The notes beneath the pieces were generated by a model. That model made no database searches. It was not told the DNA's origin and saw only the letters and a program-made list of their open reading frames with translations. Made by a program: the position numbers and the translations under genes. A stretch of 48,588 nt of DNA from Xanthobacter autotrophicus (GTDB lineage Bacteria > Pseudomonadota > Alphaproteobacteria > Rhizobiales > Xanthobacteraceae), in the NCBI RefSeq assembly GCF_030015065.1, contig NZ_JAIVFN010000019.1:1-48588 (forward strand), read 5' to 3'. Within the stretch, counting starts at the first letter, position 1. The number at the start of each line of letters is the position of its first letter. Below, one piece after another: positions 25,814 through 34,156 of the stretch.

Positions 25814-26902
25814 ATGCCTCGCTTCCTGGATGCGGAAGAGCTTGACCTGCTGGCCAGTGGCGCCTGGATTCTCGGGACCGGAGGCGGCGGATCGCCCTAC
25901 GCTTCCCACCTCGTCGCCCGGCAATTCTATGAAGACGGCGGCCGGATCGCCCTGCTCGACCCGGACGAACTGGCCGACGACGATGTCGTGGCCGTGGTCT
26001 CGACCATGGGTGCGCCGCTGGTGTTCCAGGAGCGAATGACCGATGCCGACTTCGCCTTGAAGCCGGTGCGGGTCATGGAGGCTTTCCTGGGCCGGCCGTT
26101 CCGCGCCGTGATGACGGTGGAGATCGGCGGCTGCAACGCGTTCCAGCCGCTGCTCGTCGCCGCGGCATCGGGCCTGCCGGTGGTGGATGCGGACGCCATG
26201 GGCCGGGCCTACCCCGAGGCCCAGATGCAGACCTTCTCGATCGCCGGACTGGATATGGTCCCGCACGTCGTTTCCGACATCCGCGACAATGACGTCATCA
26301 TCCCCACCGCGTCCGGCTGGCATGAGATGGAGCGCGTGCGGCGCAAGGTCTGCACGGAATACGGATCGGTCGCGACCACCTGCCAGGCCCCGCGCACCGG
26401 CGCGGAGGTGAAGCGTCACGCGGTCCTGCGCAGCCTGTCGCACGCCATCGCCCTGGGGCGCGAGGTGCGCCGCGCGAAGACGGCGCATGAGGATCCGGTC
26501 GAGGCGACCGTGGCCGCCGCCGGCGGCAAGCGGCTGTTCACCGGCAAGGTGATGGATGTGCAACGGCGCACGACCGAGGGCTTCCTGCGCGGCTCCCTCA
26601 GCCTCGCGGGCCTCGGCGACGATGCCGGCGTGTCCTTCGACATCGCCTTCCAGAACGAGTTCACCATCGGCCGGCGCGACGGCACGGTGATCGTCACGAC
26701 GCCCGACCTGATCTGCGTGCTCGACACCATCTCGGGTGAGGCCATCGGCACGGAGAGCCTGCGCTACGGCCAGAGGGTCACGGTCATCGCCCTGCCGTCG
26801 CAACCGATCCATCGCAGCGCCGAGGGGCTGCGGCATGTCGGCCCACGCGCCTTCGGCCACGACGTCGATTTTCGCAGCGTCTTCGGGGAGGAGCCGGCAT
26901 GA
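25814..26902 (+). CDS. DUF917 (S-methyl-thiohydantoin desulfurase-like) protein
   Basis: A 362-residue protein with the DUF917 hallmarks: GAWILGTGGGGSPYASHLVARQ near the N-terminus, STMGAPLVFQER, PVVDADAMGRAYPEAQMQTF and the C-terminal PDLICVLDTISGEAIGTESLRYGQRV. Start ATG 25814 was chosen because the family N-terminus MPRFLDAEELDLLASGA begins there. The gene overlaps hyuA-like by 4 bp (ATGA). DUF917 proteins typically accompany HyuA-type proteins and are thought to act with them on hydantoin-like or related cyclic amide substrates. The exact reaction is not known for this one. Confidence 0.85.
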   Translation: MPRFLDAEELDLLASGAWILGTGGGGSPYASHLVARQFYEDGGRIALLDPDELADDDVVAVVSTMGAPLVFQERMTDADFALKPVRVMEAFLGRPFRAVMTVEIGGCNAFQPLLVAAASGLPVVDADAMGRAYPEAQMQTFSIAGLDMVPHVVSDIRDNDVIIPTASGWHEMERVRRKVCTEYGSVATTCQAPRTGAEVKRHAVLRSLSHAIALGREVRRAKTAHEDPVEATVAAAGGKRLFTGKVMDVQRRTTEGFLRGSLSLAGLGDDAGVSFDIAFQNEFTIGRRDGTVIVTTPDLICVLDTISGEAIGTESLRYGQRVTVIALPSQPIHRSAEGLRHVGPRAFGHDVDFRSVFGEEPA

Positions 26903-28449
26903 GCCGCATCGGAATCGACGTCGGCGGCACCAATACCGATGCCGTCCTGCTCGAAGGCGGCAAGGTGCTCGCGGCGCTGAAGCGGCCGACCACCGTCGAT
27001 GTCGCGGATGGCGTGCGTCAGGCGCTGGTGGATCTGGTCGCCGCGGCTGCCGGCCATCCGGCCCTGGGACGGATCGAAGCGGTGATGATCGGCACCACGC
27101 ATTTCACCAATGCCGTGGTGGAGCGTCGCCATCTGGACCGCGTCGCGGCGCTGCGCATCGGCTTGCCCGCCAATGCCGGTCTGCCGCCCTTCATCGGCTG
27201 GCCGAAGGACCTTGCGGCGGCCATGCGGGGAAGCACCCACATGGTGGGCGGCGGGCACGAGTATGACGGACGGGTCCTGGTGCCGCTGGATCGCGCGGCC
27301 GTGCGGCGCGAGGCGGAGCGCATCGCGGGGAGCGGCATCAGCTCGGTCGCCATCACCAGCGTGTTCTCGCCGCTCACCGATGAATGCGAGCGCGAGGCCG
27401 CGGAAATCGTGCGGGAAGTGATGCCCGCGGCACGCATCACGCTGTCCCACGAAATCGGCCGGATCGGCCTGCTCGAGCGGGAGAATGCGGCGCTGCTGAA
27501 TGCCGGCCTTCAGGGCCTCGCGCAGCGCACCACCGCCGCCTTCGTGCGGGCGCTGCGCGAGAGCGGCATCGCGGCGCCGCTTTATCTCACGCAGAATGAC
27601 GGCACCATCGTGCAGGGGGCGGTGGCCGAGCGCCATCCCGTCTATTGCTTCGCCTCAGGCCCCACCAACAGCATGCGCGGCGCGGCCTTCCTTTCGGGCC
27701 TGACCGATGCACTGGTGGTGGATGTGGGCGGCACGACCACCGATGTGGGCTGTCTCAAGGGCGGGTTTCCGCGCCAGGCCAATGCGATGGTCGAGATCGG
27801 CGGGGTGCGCACGCTGTTTCGCATGCCGGACCTGATCTCCATCGGCCTCGGCGGCGGCACCGAGATCGCCGATGACGGGCGCCGGATCGGTCCGGGCAGC
27901 GTCGGCTTCCGGCTGCCGGAGAAGGCGCTGTGCTTCGGCGGCGACACGCTGACGGCCACGGACATCGCCGTCGCGGCGGGACGGATCGCGCTGGGAGAGC
28001 CGGGGCGGGTGGGCACGCTGCCCCGTCCCCTGGTGGCCGACAGCCTTCTTCACATGGAACGCATGGTCGCCGATGTGGTGGACCGCATGAAGACCGATGC
28101 GGCGCCCATCCCCCTCATCGCTGTGGGCGGCGGCAGCTTTCTGGTGCCCGATCGCATGGAGGGGGTCTCGGAGGTGGTGCGCATCGAGCACCATGCCGTG
28201 GCCAATGCCGTGGGCGCCGCCATCGCGCAGGTGAGCGGCGAGGTGGACCGCATCTTCTCCGGTGTCGAGCGCGACGCGGCGCTCGAGGACGCGCGCCGGG
28301 AGGCGACGCGGCGGGCGATCGAGGCCGGCGCCGAGGCGGGCAGCGTGCAGACGCTCGACGTGGAGGATATTCCGATCGCCTATCTCCCCGGCAATGCGCG
28401 CCGCGTCCGCGTGCGCGTCATCGGGGAGATCGCGCGGCTCGCCGGGTAG
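26899..28449 (+). CDS. Hydantoinase/oxoprolinase family protein (HyuA-like)
   Basis: A 516-residue member of the ASKHA-fold hydantoinase A family. The N-terminal ATPase motif is GIDVGGTNTDAVLLEGG. ATITSVFSPL-type and LSHEIGRIGLLERENAALLNA segments follow, then the second phosphate motif VVDVGGTTTDVGCLKGGFP and SIGLGGGTEI. It is about the size of the short HyuA proteins that pair with DUF917 rather than HyuB. Expected activity is ATP-dependent cleavage of a cyclic amide or lactam, or ATP-dependent carboxylation as in acetone carboxylase relatives. The start overlaps the DUF917 stop. Confidence 0.88.
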   Translation: MSRIGIDVGGTNTDAVLLEGGKVLAALKRPTTVDVADGVRQALVDLVAAAAGHPALGRIEAVMIGTTHFTNAVVERRHLDRVAALRIGLPANAGLPPFIGWPKDLAAAMRGSTHMVGGGHEYDGRVLVPLDRAAVRREAERIAGSGISSVAITSVFSPLTDECEREAAEIVREVMPAARITLSHEIGRIGLLERENAALLNAGLQGLAQRTTAAFVRALRESGIAAPLYLTQNDGTIVQGAVAERHPVYCFASGPTNSMRGAAFLSGLTDALVVDVGGTTTDVGCLKGGFPRQANAMVEIGGVRTLFRMPDLISIGLGGGTEIADDGRRIGPGSVGFRLPEKALCFGGDTLTATDIAVAAGRIALGEPGRVGTLPRPLVADSLLHMERMVADVVDRMKTDAAPIPLIAVGGGSFLVPDRMEGVSEVVRIEHHAVANAVGAAIAQVSGEVDRIFSGVERDAALEDARREATRRAIEAGAEAGSVQTLDVEDIPIAYLPGNARRVRVRVIGEIARLAG

Positions 28450-28543
28450 CGCGGGGACGGATGGCCGGCGAGCGCCGATCGCCGGAGCGGCCCCCCTCCT
28501 TCGTCCAGCATGTTCCGATCTGACCTGCTTACAGGAACCGCAC

Positions 28544-29806
28544 ATGCACAATGATCTCAGTGAAGCGACGCCGGCCGGACAGGGACCGGCGGGTCGGAGC
28601 GTGTATCGCGAAGCCTCGCCCACGGAATTGATCTATATCGCCACGCGCATGATCGTCGTCAGCCGCAGCAGCATCTCCGGAACGATCGGCAGTGCGCAGT
28701 TCGAGGCGGCCGTCGCGCATCTCGAAGCCCGATACGGAATCCTGCGCGCGGCGGTCGAGGACGGGCATTTCGTGGAGCGGTCCGATGACCGCTCGGCGGT
28801 CGAGAGCTGGTTGCCCGCCGATAGCTGCTCCGCCGAGGCGCTGTACGCCCAGCTGCTGAATGCCGACCTCGACACGTCGAAGACGCTCTGCGCCATCCAC
28901 GTCATCGCCGCAGATGACGGGCTCGATGTCTTCCTGCTCACGTCCCATGCGATCACGGATGCGACCTCGCTGATCGAGCTGCATTCCTGTCTCGCCCACA
29001 TGTGCGACTGCGTCGTGCGCGGCGAGGCCCCGGCCCTCGGCGTGCAGCCGTTCCCAACCCCGGTCGACGATGCAGTGAGTTGCAGTCTGGCTGCGCTTGG
29101 AACGGATGCGCCGCCTTCTTCCTATACCGGAGTGTTCGCCGAGATTCCCATGCGCGCGACCCATGATGGCGGCCCCGTGACCCATCGGCTCGAGCGGGTC
29201 GTGATCGGGGCGGACGCGATGCATCGGATCAAGGAGGCGAGCCACGCAACCGGCTCTTCCGTGCACGCGCTCCTTTTGGCCGCGTTCGCTCTCGCCATAG
29301 GTGAGGTGGCGGACGGACGCCCGCGTCAGATTCTCATGCGATCATCGGTGGACATGCGCCGGCGGCTCGAGCCCCACGTTTCCCCCGAACTGGTCTTCAC
29401 GGCCATCACCGGGCACATCACGCCCGTTCCCGACCTCGACCGGCCCATGATCGAGATCGCCCGCTTCATCTTCGATGATATTCATGAGGGGCTGGCCAAC
29501 GGCAGCATCTTTCACGACTACATCAATTATCCGCGCGCATTCGGCAGCCCTCAGCAGGCGCCGGTCGCCATCAATGTTTCCGACATCCAGACGGTGCAGT
29601 TTCACTGGCCGGTCGAGCGGCTGAAAGTGACCGGATTCGAGTATGCGTTGGGCTGGATGAAGAAATTCCCGAATGTCTCCGTGTCGGTCTACGACGGTAC
29701 GCTGATCGCCAACATCGTCTATGTGGAAGAGTTCGCCACTCCGACAACGATCCGCGCCATCTCGGACGGCTTCGTCAGGAGGCTCGATTCGGTCTGCGGA
29801 CAATAG
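28544..29806 (+). CDS. Stand-alone condensation-domain acyltransferase (PapA5/alcohol acetyltransferase-like)
   Basis: A 420-residue protein of the CoA-dependent acyltransferase/condensation superfamily. The catalytic HxxxD reads SHAITDATSL (His135, Asp139), and the bridge region is RSSVDMRRRLEPHVSPELVF. The usual HHxxxDG has lost its first His and the Gly, as in some trehalose/phthiocerol acyltransferases. There is no carrier protein or adenylation domain nearby, so it probably transfers an acyl group to an alcohol or amine. It starts 94 bp after the HyuA-like gene at an ATG preceded by AGGAACC. Codon use is slightly less GC-rich than that of its neighbours. Confidence 0.75.
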   Translation: MHNDLSEATPAGQGPAGRSVYREASPTELIYIATRMIVVSRSSISGTIGSAQFEAAVAHLEARYGILRAAVEDGHFVERSDDRSAVESWLPADSCSAEALYAQLLNADLDTSKTLCAIHVIAADDGLDVFLLTSHAITDATSLIELHSCLAHMCDCVVRGEAPALGVQPFPTPVDDAVSCSLAALGTDAPPSSYTGVFAEIPMRATHDGGPVTHRLERVVIGADAMHRIKEASHATGSSVHALLLAAFALAIGEVADGRPRQILMRSSVDMRRRLEPHVSPELVFTAITGHITPVPDLDRPMIEIARFIFDDIHEGLANGSIFHDYINYPRAFGSPQQAPVAINVSDIQTVQFHWPVERLKVTGFEYALGWMKKFPNVSVSVYDGTLIANIVYVEEFATPTTIRAISDGFVRRLDSVCGQ

Positions 29807-29813
29807 AAGCGCT

Positions 29814-29832
29814 GCGCCGAGGAGCGCGGCGC
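29814..29832. terminator. GC hairpin between convergent genes
   Basis: GCGCCG/CGGCGC with a 7-base loop fills most of the 38-bp gap between the convergent acyltransferase and malic enzyme genes. It could stop transcription from both sides, although no T-run is present. Confidence 0.35.
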
Positions 29833-29844
29833 GGCTGCGGGCGA

Positions 29845-31536
29845 TTATGTCCCCTTCGCGGTGAGCGGTACGTAACGCGGTGTCCAGATCTTGGCGCGCA
29901 GGCGCTGCTGGATCTGATCGACCGCGACGTCGGGCGCATCGCCGTCCCGGTGCGCCCGCATCGCAACCGCGAGGGCGACCTTTGCCGCGACCTCGCGCAG
30001 GGCGCTCACCGGGGGCAGAAGATTGTGCTTCGGGTTGTCGCGCGCCGGCGACGCATCTGCCAGCGCCTTCGCCGCCGCCATGAACATGCCATCCGTCACG
30101 CGGCTGGCACCGACCGCAAGAACGCCGAGGCCAACTCCGGGAAAGATGTAGGAATTGTTGGTCTGGTCCACCTTGAAGCGGGTGCCGTCGCGCAGGAGCG
30201 GGGGAAACGGGCTGCCGACGCCCACCAAAGCCCGCCCGTCGGTCCAGACCTCGATATCCGCCGGTGTCGCTTCCGCGCGTGAGGTCGGATTCGACAGCGG
30301 AAAGATGACCGGCCGCTGGTTGCACTCGGCCATGGCGCGCACCACCGGCTCGCCGAAGGCGCCGGCCTGGCCGGAGACACCGATCAGCACGGTCGGCCGG
30401 GCATTGCGCACCACGTCGAGGAGCGCAATCTTGTCGGGATGTTCGAGCGTCCAGCCTTCGATCGCCCGCCTGCTCTGCACGAAGGGGGTCTGGAATGGCG
30501 CAAGGCCGGGCATGCTTTCCATCAGCAGCCCGTCACGATCGATCATGAAAAAGCGTTGTGTCGCCTCGCTTTCCGACAGGCCGGCATCGCACATGGCGGA
30601 ACGGATCAGGCCGGCGATCCCGCAGCCGGCCGAACCGGCGCCGAACACCGCCACCCGCTGCTCGGTCAATGGCACGCCGGTGACATTGATGGCCGCCAGC
30701 AGGGTCCCGGTCGCCACCGCCGCCGTGCCCTGGACATCATCGTTGAAGGTGCAGAGCCGGTCGCGATAGCGCTCCAGGAGGCGCGTCGCATTGTCCTTCG
30801 CGAAGTCTTCCCATTGCAGGAGGACCTTGGGCCAGCGCCGGATGACGGCGCAGACGAAGGCCTCGATGAAGTCGTCATAGGCCTGGCCGCGCACCCGCTC
30901 GTGGCGCCAGCCCACATAGAGCGGGTCGGCGAGGCAGTCGGCATTGTCGGTCCCGACATCGAGCAGGATCGGCAGGGTGGTGGCGGGATGCAGGCCGCCG
31001 CAGCCGGAATAGAGCGCGAGCTTGCCGATGGGGATGCCCATGCCGCCCGCCCCCTGGTCTCCCAGCCCCAGGATGCGCTCCCCGTCGGTCACGACGATCG
31101 CCTCCACCGCGTCGAAGCGCGGCTGCGCGAAGATCTGGTCGAGCCTCGACTGGTGCGGAATGCTGAGGAAGAGGCCCCGCGGCTTGTGGTAGAGGCGGCT
31201 GAACTGCTGGCAGCCGGCGCCGACCGTCGGCGTGTAGACGATGGGCAGCAGCTCTTCCAGGTTCTCCACCAGCGTCGCGTAGAACAGGGTCTCGTTGATG
31301 TCCTGCAACTCCCGCAGGAAGGCATAGCGTTCGAGATCGGTCTCGAACTGGCGCAGCGACTGCAGGGCGCGGGAGATCTGCTCGTCCAGGGTCGAGACAT
31401 GCGGCGGCAGCAATCCGTGCAGATGGAAAGCGTCGCGCTCTTCCTCGGAGAAGGCCGTGCCCTTGTTGAGCTGGGGGTCGGCGAGCAGTTCGTACCCGCT
31501 CAGCGCGGTGGCCATCGATGCCGTCGCCTCAGACAT
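29845..31536 (-). CDS. maeA: NAD(P)-dependent malic enzyme
   Basis: A 563-residue malic enzyme of the MaeA class. The catalytic tyrosine region is IVYTPTVGAGCQQFSRLYHKPRGLFLS. Divalent-metal ligands lie in LQWEDFAKDNA and CTFNDDVQGTAAVATG. The dinucleotide fold is VAVFGAGSAGCGIAGLI. It decarboxylates malate to pyruvate in the cytoplasm. AGGAGAG precedes the ATG. It is the last gene of the minus-strand operon that begins with dld, 11 bp after the CocE-like gene, linking the pathway to pyruvate and reducing power. Confidence 0.93.
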   Translation of the reverse strand: MSEATASMATALSGYELLADPQLNKGTAFSEEERDAFHLHGLLPPHVSTLDEQISRALQSLRQFETDLERYAFLRELQDINETLFYATLVENLEELLPIVYTPTVGAGCQQFSRLYHKPRGLFLSIPHQSRLDQIFAQPRFDAVEAIVVTDGERILGLGDQGAGGMGIPIGKLALYSGCGGLHPATTLPILLDVGTDNADCLADPLYVGWRHERVRGQAYDDFIEAFVCAVIRRWPKVLLQWEDFAKDNATRLLERYRDRLCTFNDDVQGTAAVATGTLLAAINVTGVPLTEQRVAVFGAGSAGCGIAGLIRSAMCDAGLSESEATQRFFMIDRDGLLMESMPGLAPFQTPFVQSRRAIEGWTLEHPDKIALLDVVRNARPTVLIGVSGQAGAFGEPVVRAMAECNQRPVIFPLSNPTSRAEATPADIEVWTDGRALVGVGSPFPPLLRDGTRFKVDQTNNSYIFPGVGLGVLAVGASRVTDGMFMAAAKALADASPARDNPKHNLLPPVSALREVAAKVALAVAMRAHRDGDAPDVAVDQIQQRLRAKIWTPRYVPLTAKGT

Positions 31537-31547
31537 GAAAATCTCTC

Positions 31548-33341
31548 CTACCGCTGGCCGGTGCGCTTGAGCTCGATGAAGGTGTCGGGACCGTAATGAA
31601 GGGTATTGCGTGCGTAATAGGGCGGCACCTGCATGTCGAACTGCGCGTGCCCGTGGCTCACGTCGCTGCGCAGGAGATCGGTGCGGCTGGCGATGTCGAG
31701 GCGCAGCCGCTCGCCCGGCTTCAACACCACGGGCTGCGGCGTGAGGCTGAAGCGGAGCGTCACCGGCACGCCGGGCACCAGCGGCTCGGGCGCATCGATG
31801 TCGATGGCGATCTCGGTCGCGGTGGAACGCGCCGCGTCGATCCTGCGGCAGGCGGGGCGGATCGCGCCCATGGACAGGATCTGGTAGCCGCCGTCGGCCG
31901 CGACAATGCCGGTGCGGGCCACCACGTAGGAATCAATCTCGTTGCAGCTGAAGGACAGGCTCAGCGTCACAGGCCCGGTCAGCTCCGTCTCTTCCTCTAC
32001 TGGCAGATCGAAGGTGAGGCGCTGGCTCTCCACCTCGTCGAAGCCTGCCGTCACGATGGCACCGAGGGGCACCGCCGCCCATCGGTTCGCCCCGCCTTCG
32101 CCCGGCGCGCTGTCGAGGCGATGGGTTGCAGCGTCGGCGCCATTGGAGGCCGGGTACAGGCGCAGCGCCGTGCTGCCGGGCAGCGGCCAGTCCGGCGCGC
32201 GACGGTAGTCCTTCGCCCCTTCCGTCCAGTATCGCACCCGCGGCTGCGCGGCATAGCCGTTGTCGGCGCCGTAGACCAGATGGTCGAAAAAGGCGAGCGC
32301 CTCCAGTTGCCAGGCATAGACCGGCAGGTCGTAGGTCGCCGGACCGACGATCAGCCAGCGGCGATCCTTCGGCGTGCCGGCATTCTCGAACAGATCGTAG
32401 GCGCCGAACTGGTGCAGGTTGAGATAGCCTGCATTCTGCACCACCACGAACGGCACCTCGATGTCCCCCAGCGCGCCGGACGGGCCGGACGGCAGCACGC
32501 TCGTCGCCCGGGTCTTGCCGTCGAGCATGAGGCCGGCGAACAGGCGGCGCGCCTGCGGCGCCGGCACCTGCCGCTCGAAGGTCCTCATGATCCGCGCCAT
32601 GCGCTTCTTCAGCTGCGGCCACCACACATGCTTCAGGGGCGAGTTGGTGATGTGGCTCACCACCGCGCGCAGCAGCGGGGGCACGCGAAGCCTGAACTGC
32701 AGGGGCGTGAAGTTCGCCCCCATCCAGAGCGAGAAGAAATCCGGCTGCGGCGCGCCGCCGAACATGGCGATGTGGCGGAAGTAGTCCGTGCACATCTCGT
32801 TGGTGAAGAAGCCCTTCAGGGCCGGCGGGCGAAGGCGCGCCACCTGCGGCTGGGTCAGCCCGTAATAGGAGGTGCCGAACAGCACCACCTGCCCGTCGCA
32901 CCAGGGCTGGGTCGCCGCCCACTGGATGACTTTGGCGTGGTCCTCCACATCCGTGTTGTTGAGATAGACGGCATCGTCTCCGCCGGAACGACCCATGCCA
33001 CGGCGGGTGACGATGACATGCGCATAGCCGCGGTCGGTGAAGACCGCCGGGCTGCCTGTCTCGTTGTTGCCGGCCGGGACGCCGGCGGCCTGCAATTCCT
33101 TGGAATAGGCGGCGAAGCAGACGACCGCAGGATAGCGGCCCGGTGCCTTGGGCACATAGACATCGGCCGCAAGGCTGATGGACGGCGCCACCTCGACCAT
33201 CTGGTCCGCGAGAACGCGGCAGCCGAGCCCCGACTTCGCGGCGGGGCCCGGCGTCCAGCCCGCCAGCTGCGGGCCGAACAGGCCGCCCTTCGGCGCGATG
33301 AGATTGTCCCAGAAGCCCGGCTTCCCGTTATCGGCCGTCAT
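31548..33341 (-). CDS. CocE/NonD-family hydrolase with an altered catalytic triad
   Basis: A 597-residue protein of the Xaa-Pro dipeptidyl-peptidase/cocaine-esterase family. It has the alpha/beta-hydrolase core, with nucleophile Ser158 in LFGTSYYG and the oxyanion Tyr79 in CFAAYSK, and the C-terminal jelly-roll domain (VTLSLSFSCNEIDSYVVARTGIV to FDMQVPPYYARNTLHYGP). The family's acid GWxD reads NAGYLN at 303-308 and the histidine motif GPWxH reads GPATYD at 333-338, so Asp and His seem to be missing. It may be a binding protein or use another triad. The start is ATG 33341, where family similarity begins and GGGGAGAAC lies upstream. It follows the NHLP-like pair by 53 bp. Confidence 0.85.
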   Translation of the reverse strand: MTADNGKPGFWDNLIAPKGGLFGPQLAGWTPGPAAKSGLGCRVLADQMVEVAPSISLAADVYVPKAPGRYPAVVCFAAYSKELQAAGVPAGNNETGSPAVFTDRGYAHVIVTRRGMGRSGGDDAVYLNNTDVEDHAKVIQWAATQPWCDGQVVLFGTSYYGLTQPQVARLRPPALKGFFTNEMCTDYFRHIAMFGGAPQPDFFSLWMGANFTPLQFRLRVPPLLRAVVSHITNSPLKHVWWPQLKKRMARIMRTFERQVPAPQARRLFAGLMLDGKTRATSVLPSGPSGALGDIEVPFVVVQNAGYLNLHQFGAYDLFENAGTPKDRRWLIVGPATYDLPVYAWQLEALAFFDHLVYGADNGYAAQPRVRYWTEGAKDYRRAPDWPLPGSTALRLYPASNGADAATHRLDSAPGEGGANRWAAVPLGAIVTAGFDEVESQRLTFDLPVEEETELTGPVTLSLSFSCNEIDSYVVARTGIVAADGGYQILSMGAIRPACRRIDAARSTATEIAIDIDAPEPLVPGVPVTLRFSLTPQPVVLKPGERLRLDIASRTDLLRSDVSHGHAQFDMQVPPYYARNTLHYGPDTFIELKRTGQR

Positions 33342-33394
33342 GTGCGTTCTCCCCCGTCTCGGGCCCGCCGCATCAGGGCGCGGCACGGGGCGTC

Positions 33395-33763
33395 CTACAA
33401 TTGCGAGATATCGAGGCCGGTTTTCTTCTGCGCCGCCAGCCGCATCTCGCGCACCACCCACTTCTGCTTGTCATCGGGAATGAAGAAGCCGCCGATGCCG
33501 GACGAAAAGAGCAGGTCGAAGACCCGCTCCGTCACCTCGGTGAGCGCCAGCTCCAGGTCCGTCCCGGACTCGGGCTTCGGGGGCACCATGATGACGATGG
33601 TGTCTTCCGCCTGCTCGACGATCTCGATCTTGAAATCCGGGCCCGGCGTGTAGCCGAACTCCGCGCAGACCACCCCGACCGGGTCGGCGAGGAGCTTCGC
33701 GCGGTAATCGGGATCAGTGGCGATGCGCTCGTAATTCTTCTCGACGAAATCGGCATTGCTCAC
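33395..33763 (-). CDS. NHLP-like small protein B (nitrile-hydratase-alpha-related)
   Basis: A 122-residue acidic protein starting at a GTG that overlaps the stop of the previous gene (GTGA), which fixes the start. Residues 5-62 follow the NHLP leader pattern: FVEKNYERIATDPDYRAKLLADP, a Gly/Pro turn FGYTPGPDFKI, then the beta strand EIVEQAEDTIVIMVPPKP. The remainder (SSGIGGFFIPDDKQKW to DISQL) is not Cys-rich and has no double-glycine cleavage site. The metal-binding CxxCSC of nitrile hydratase is absent. It is probably not a bacteriocin precursor in the usual sense. The role is unknown; a complex with protein A or the CocE-like protein is plausible. Confidence 0.7.
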   Translation of the reverse strand: MSNADFVEKNYERIATDPDYRAKLLADPVGVVCAEFGYTPGPDFKIEIVEQAEDTIVIMVPPKPESGTDLELALTEVTERVFDLLFSSGIGGFFIPDDKQKWVVREMRLAAQKKTGLDISQL

Positions 33764-34095
33764 GGCTGGTCTCCCTCGGTGCGGGCCGCGTTGCGCAGGG
33801 CCAGCAGCTTGAATTTGGCGGCCACGGGCACGAGCCAGATGAACAGGCCCTGGCTGGACCAAAGGTCCATCTGGTTGAGCGGCGTCGCGGCAGGTGGGGC
33901 ATGGGGCGCGCGGGCGGGCGGGATGGTGAAGTAGACCCGGTCGCGCCGCTGCACCACCACCTTCACCTTGACGCCGGCCGGCACCTCCACGCCCATGGTC
34001 TTGAGCGCCTCGACGGGGTCGCTCTCCACCTGCGCAGCAAACACGTCGTCGGTCCACACGCGCCGCGTCAGTTCCTTCTCGAAATCTCCGGACAT
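33760..34095 (-). CDS. NHLP-like small protein A (nitrile-hydratase-alpha-related)
   Basis: A 111-residue protein. Residues 4-60 give the same pattern as its neighbour: FEKELTRRVWTDDVFAAQVESDP, VEALKTMGVEVPAGVKVKVV, then DRVYFTIPPA. This is the DP...LPxGVxVxVV...LPPA signature of NHLP leaders. The tail is proline-rich (ARAPHAPPAATPLNQ) and then hydrophobic (GLFIWLVPVAAKFKLLAL, 83-100), possibly membrane-associating. No Cys, Ser/Thr-rich or GG core is seen. It lies 61 bp after the ThDP-enzyme gene and is coupled to protein B. The family assignment rests on pattern recognition alone. Confidence 0.68.
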   Translation of the reverse strand: MSGDFEKELTRRVWTDDVFAAQVESDPVEALKTMGVEVPAGVKVKVVVQRRDRVYFTIPPARAPHAPPAATPLNQMDLWSSQGLFIWLVPVAAKFKLLALRNAARTEGDQP

Positions 34096-34156
34096 GACCG
34101 CCTCACTTGTTCTGCGCCGAAGGGGATGCGGCGTGCGGCGCCGCGCCGCCGCCGGG

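Noticed and set aside
23651-26860. 1069-codon minus-strand open frame
   Set aside because: Opposite to cupin, monooxygenase and DUF917 genes with clear motifs; rich in His/Arg/Gly without domains.
33395-34095. Functional nitrile hydratase alpha/beta subunits
   Set aside because: Both proteins are too short, and the metal-binding cysteine cluster is absent. Only the leader-like N-terminal pattern is shared.
33395-34095. Classical RiPP bacteriocin precursors
   Set aside because: No GG/GA cleavage site, no Cys/Ser/Thr-rich core and no modifying enzyme or exporter in the window.
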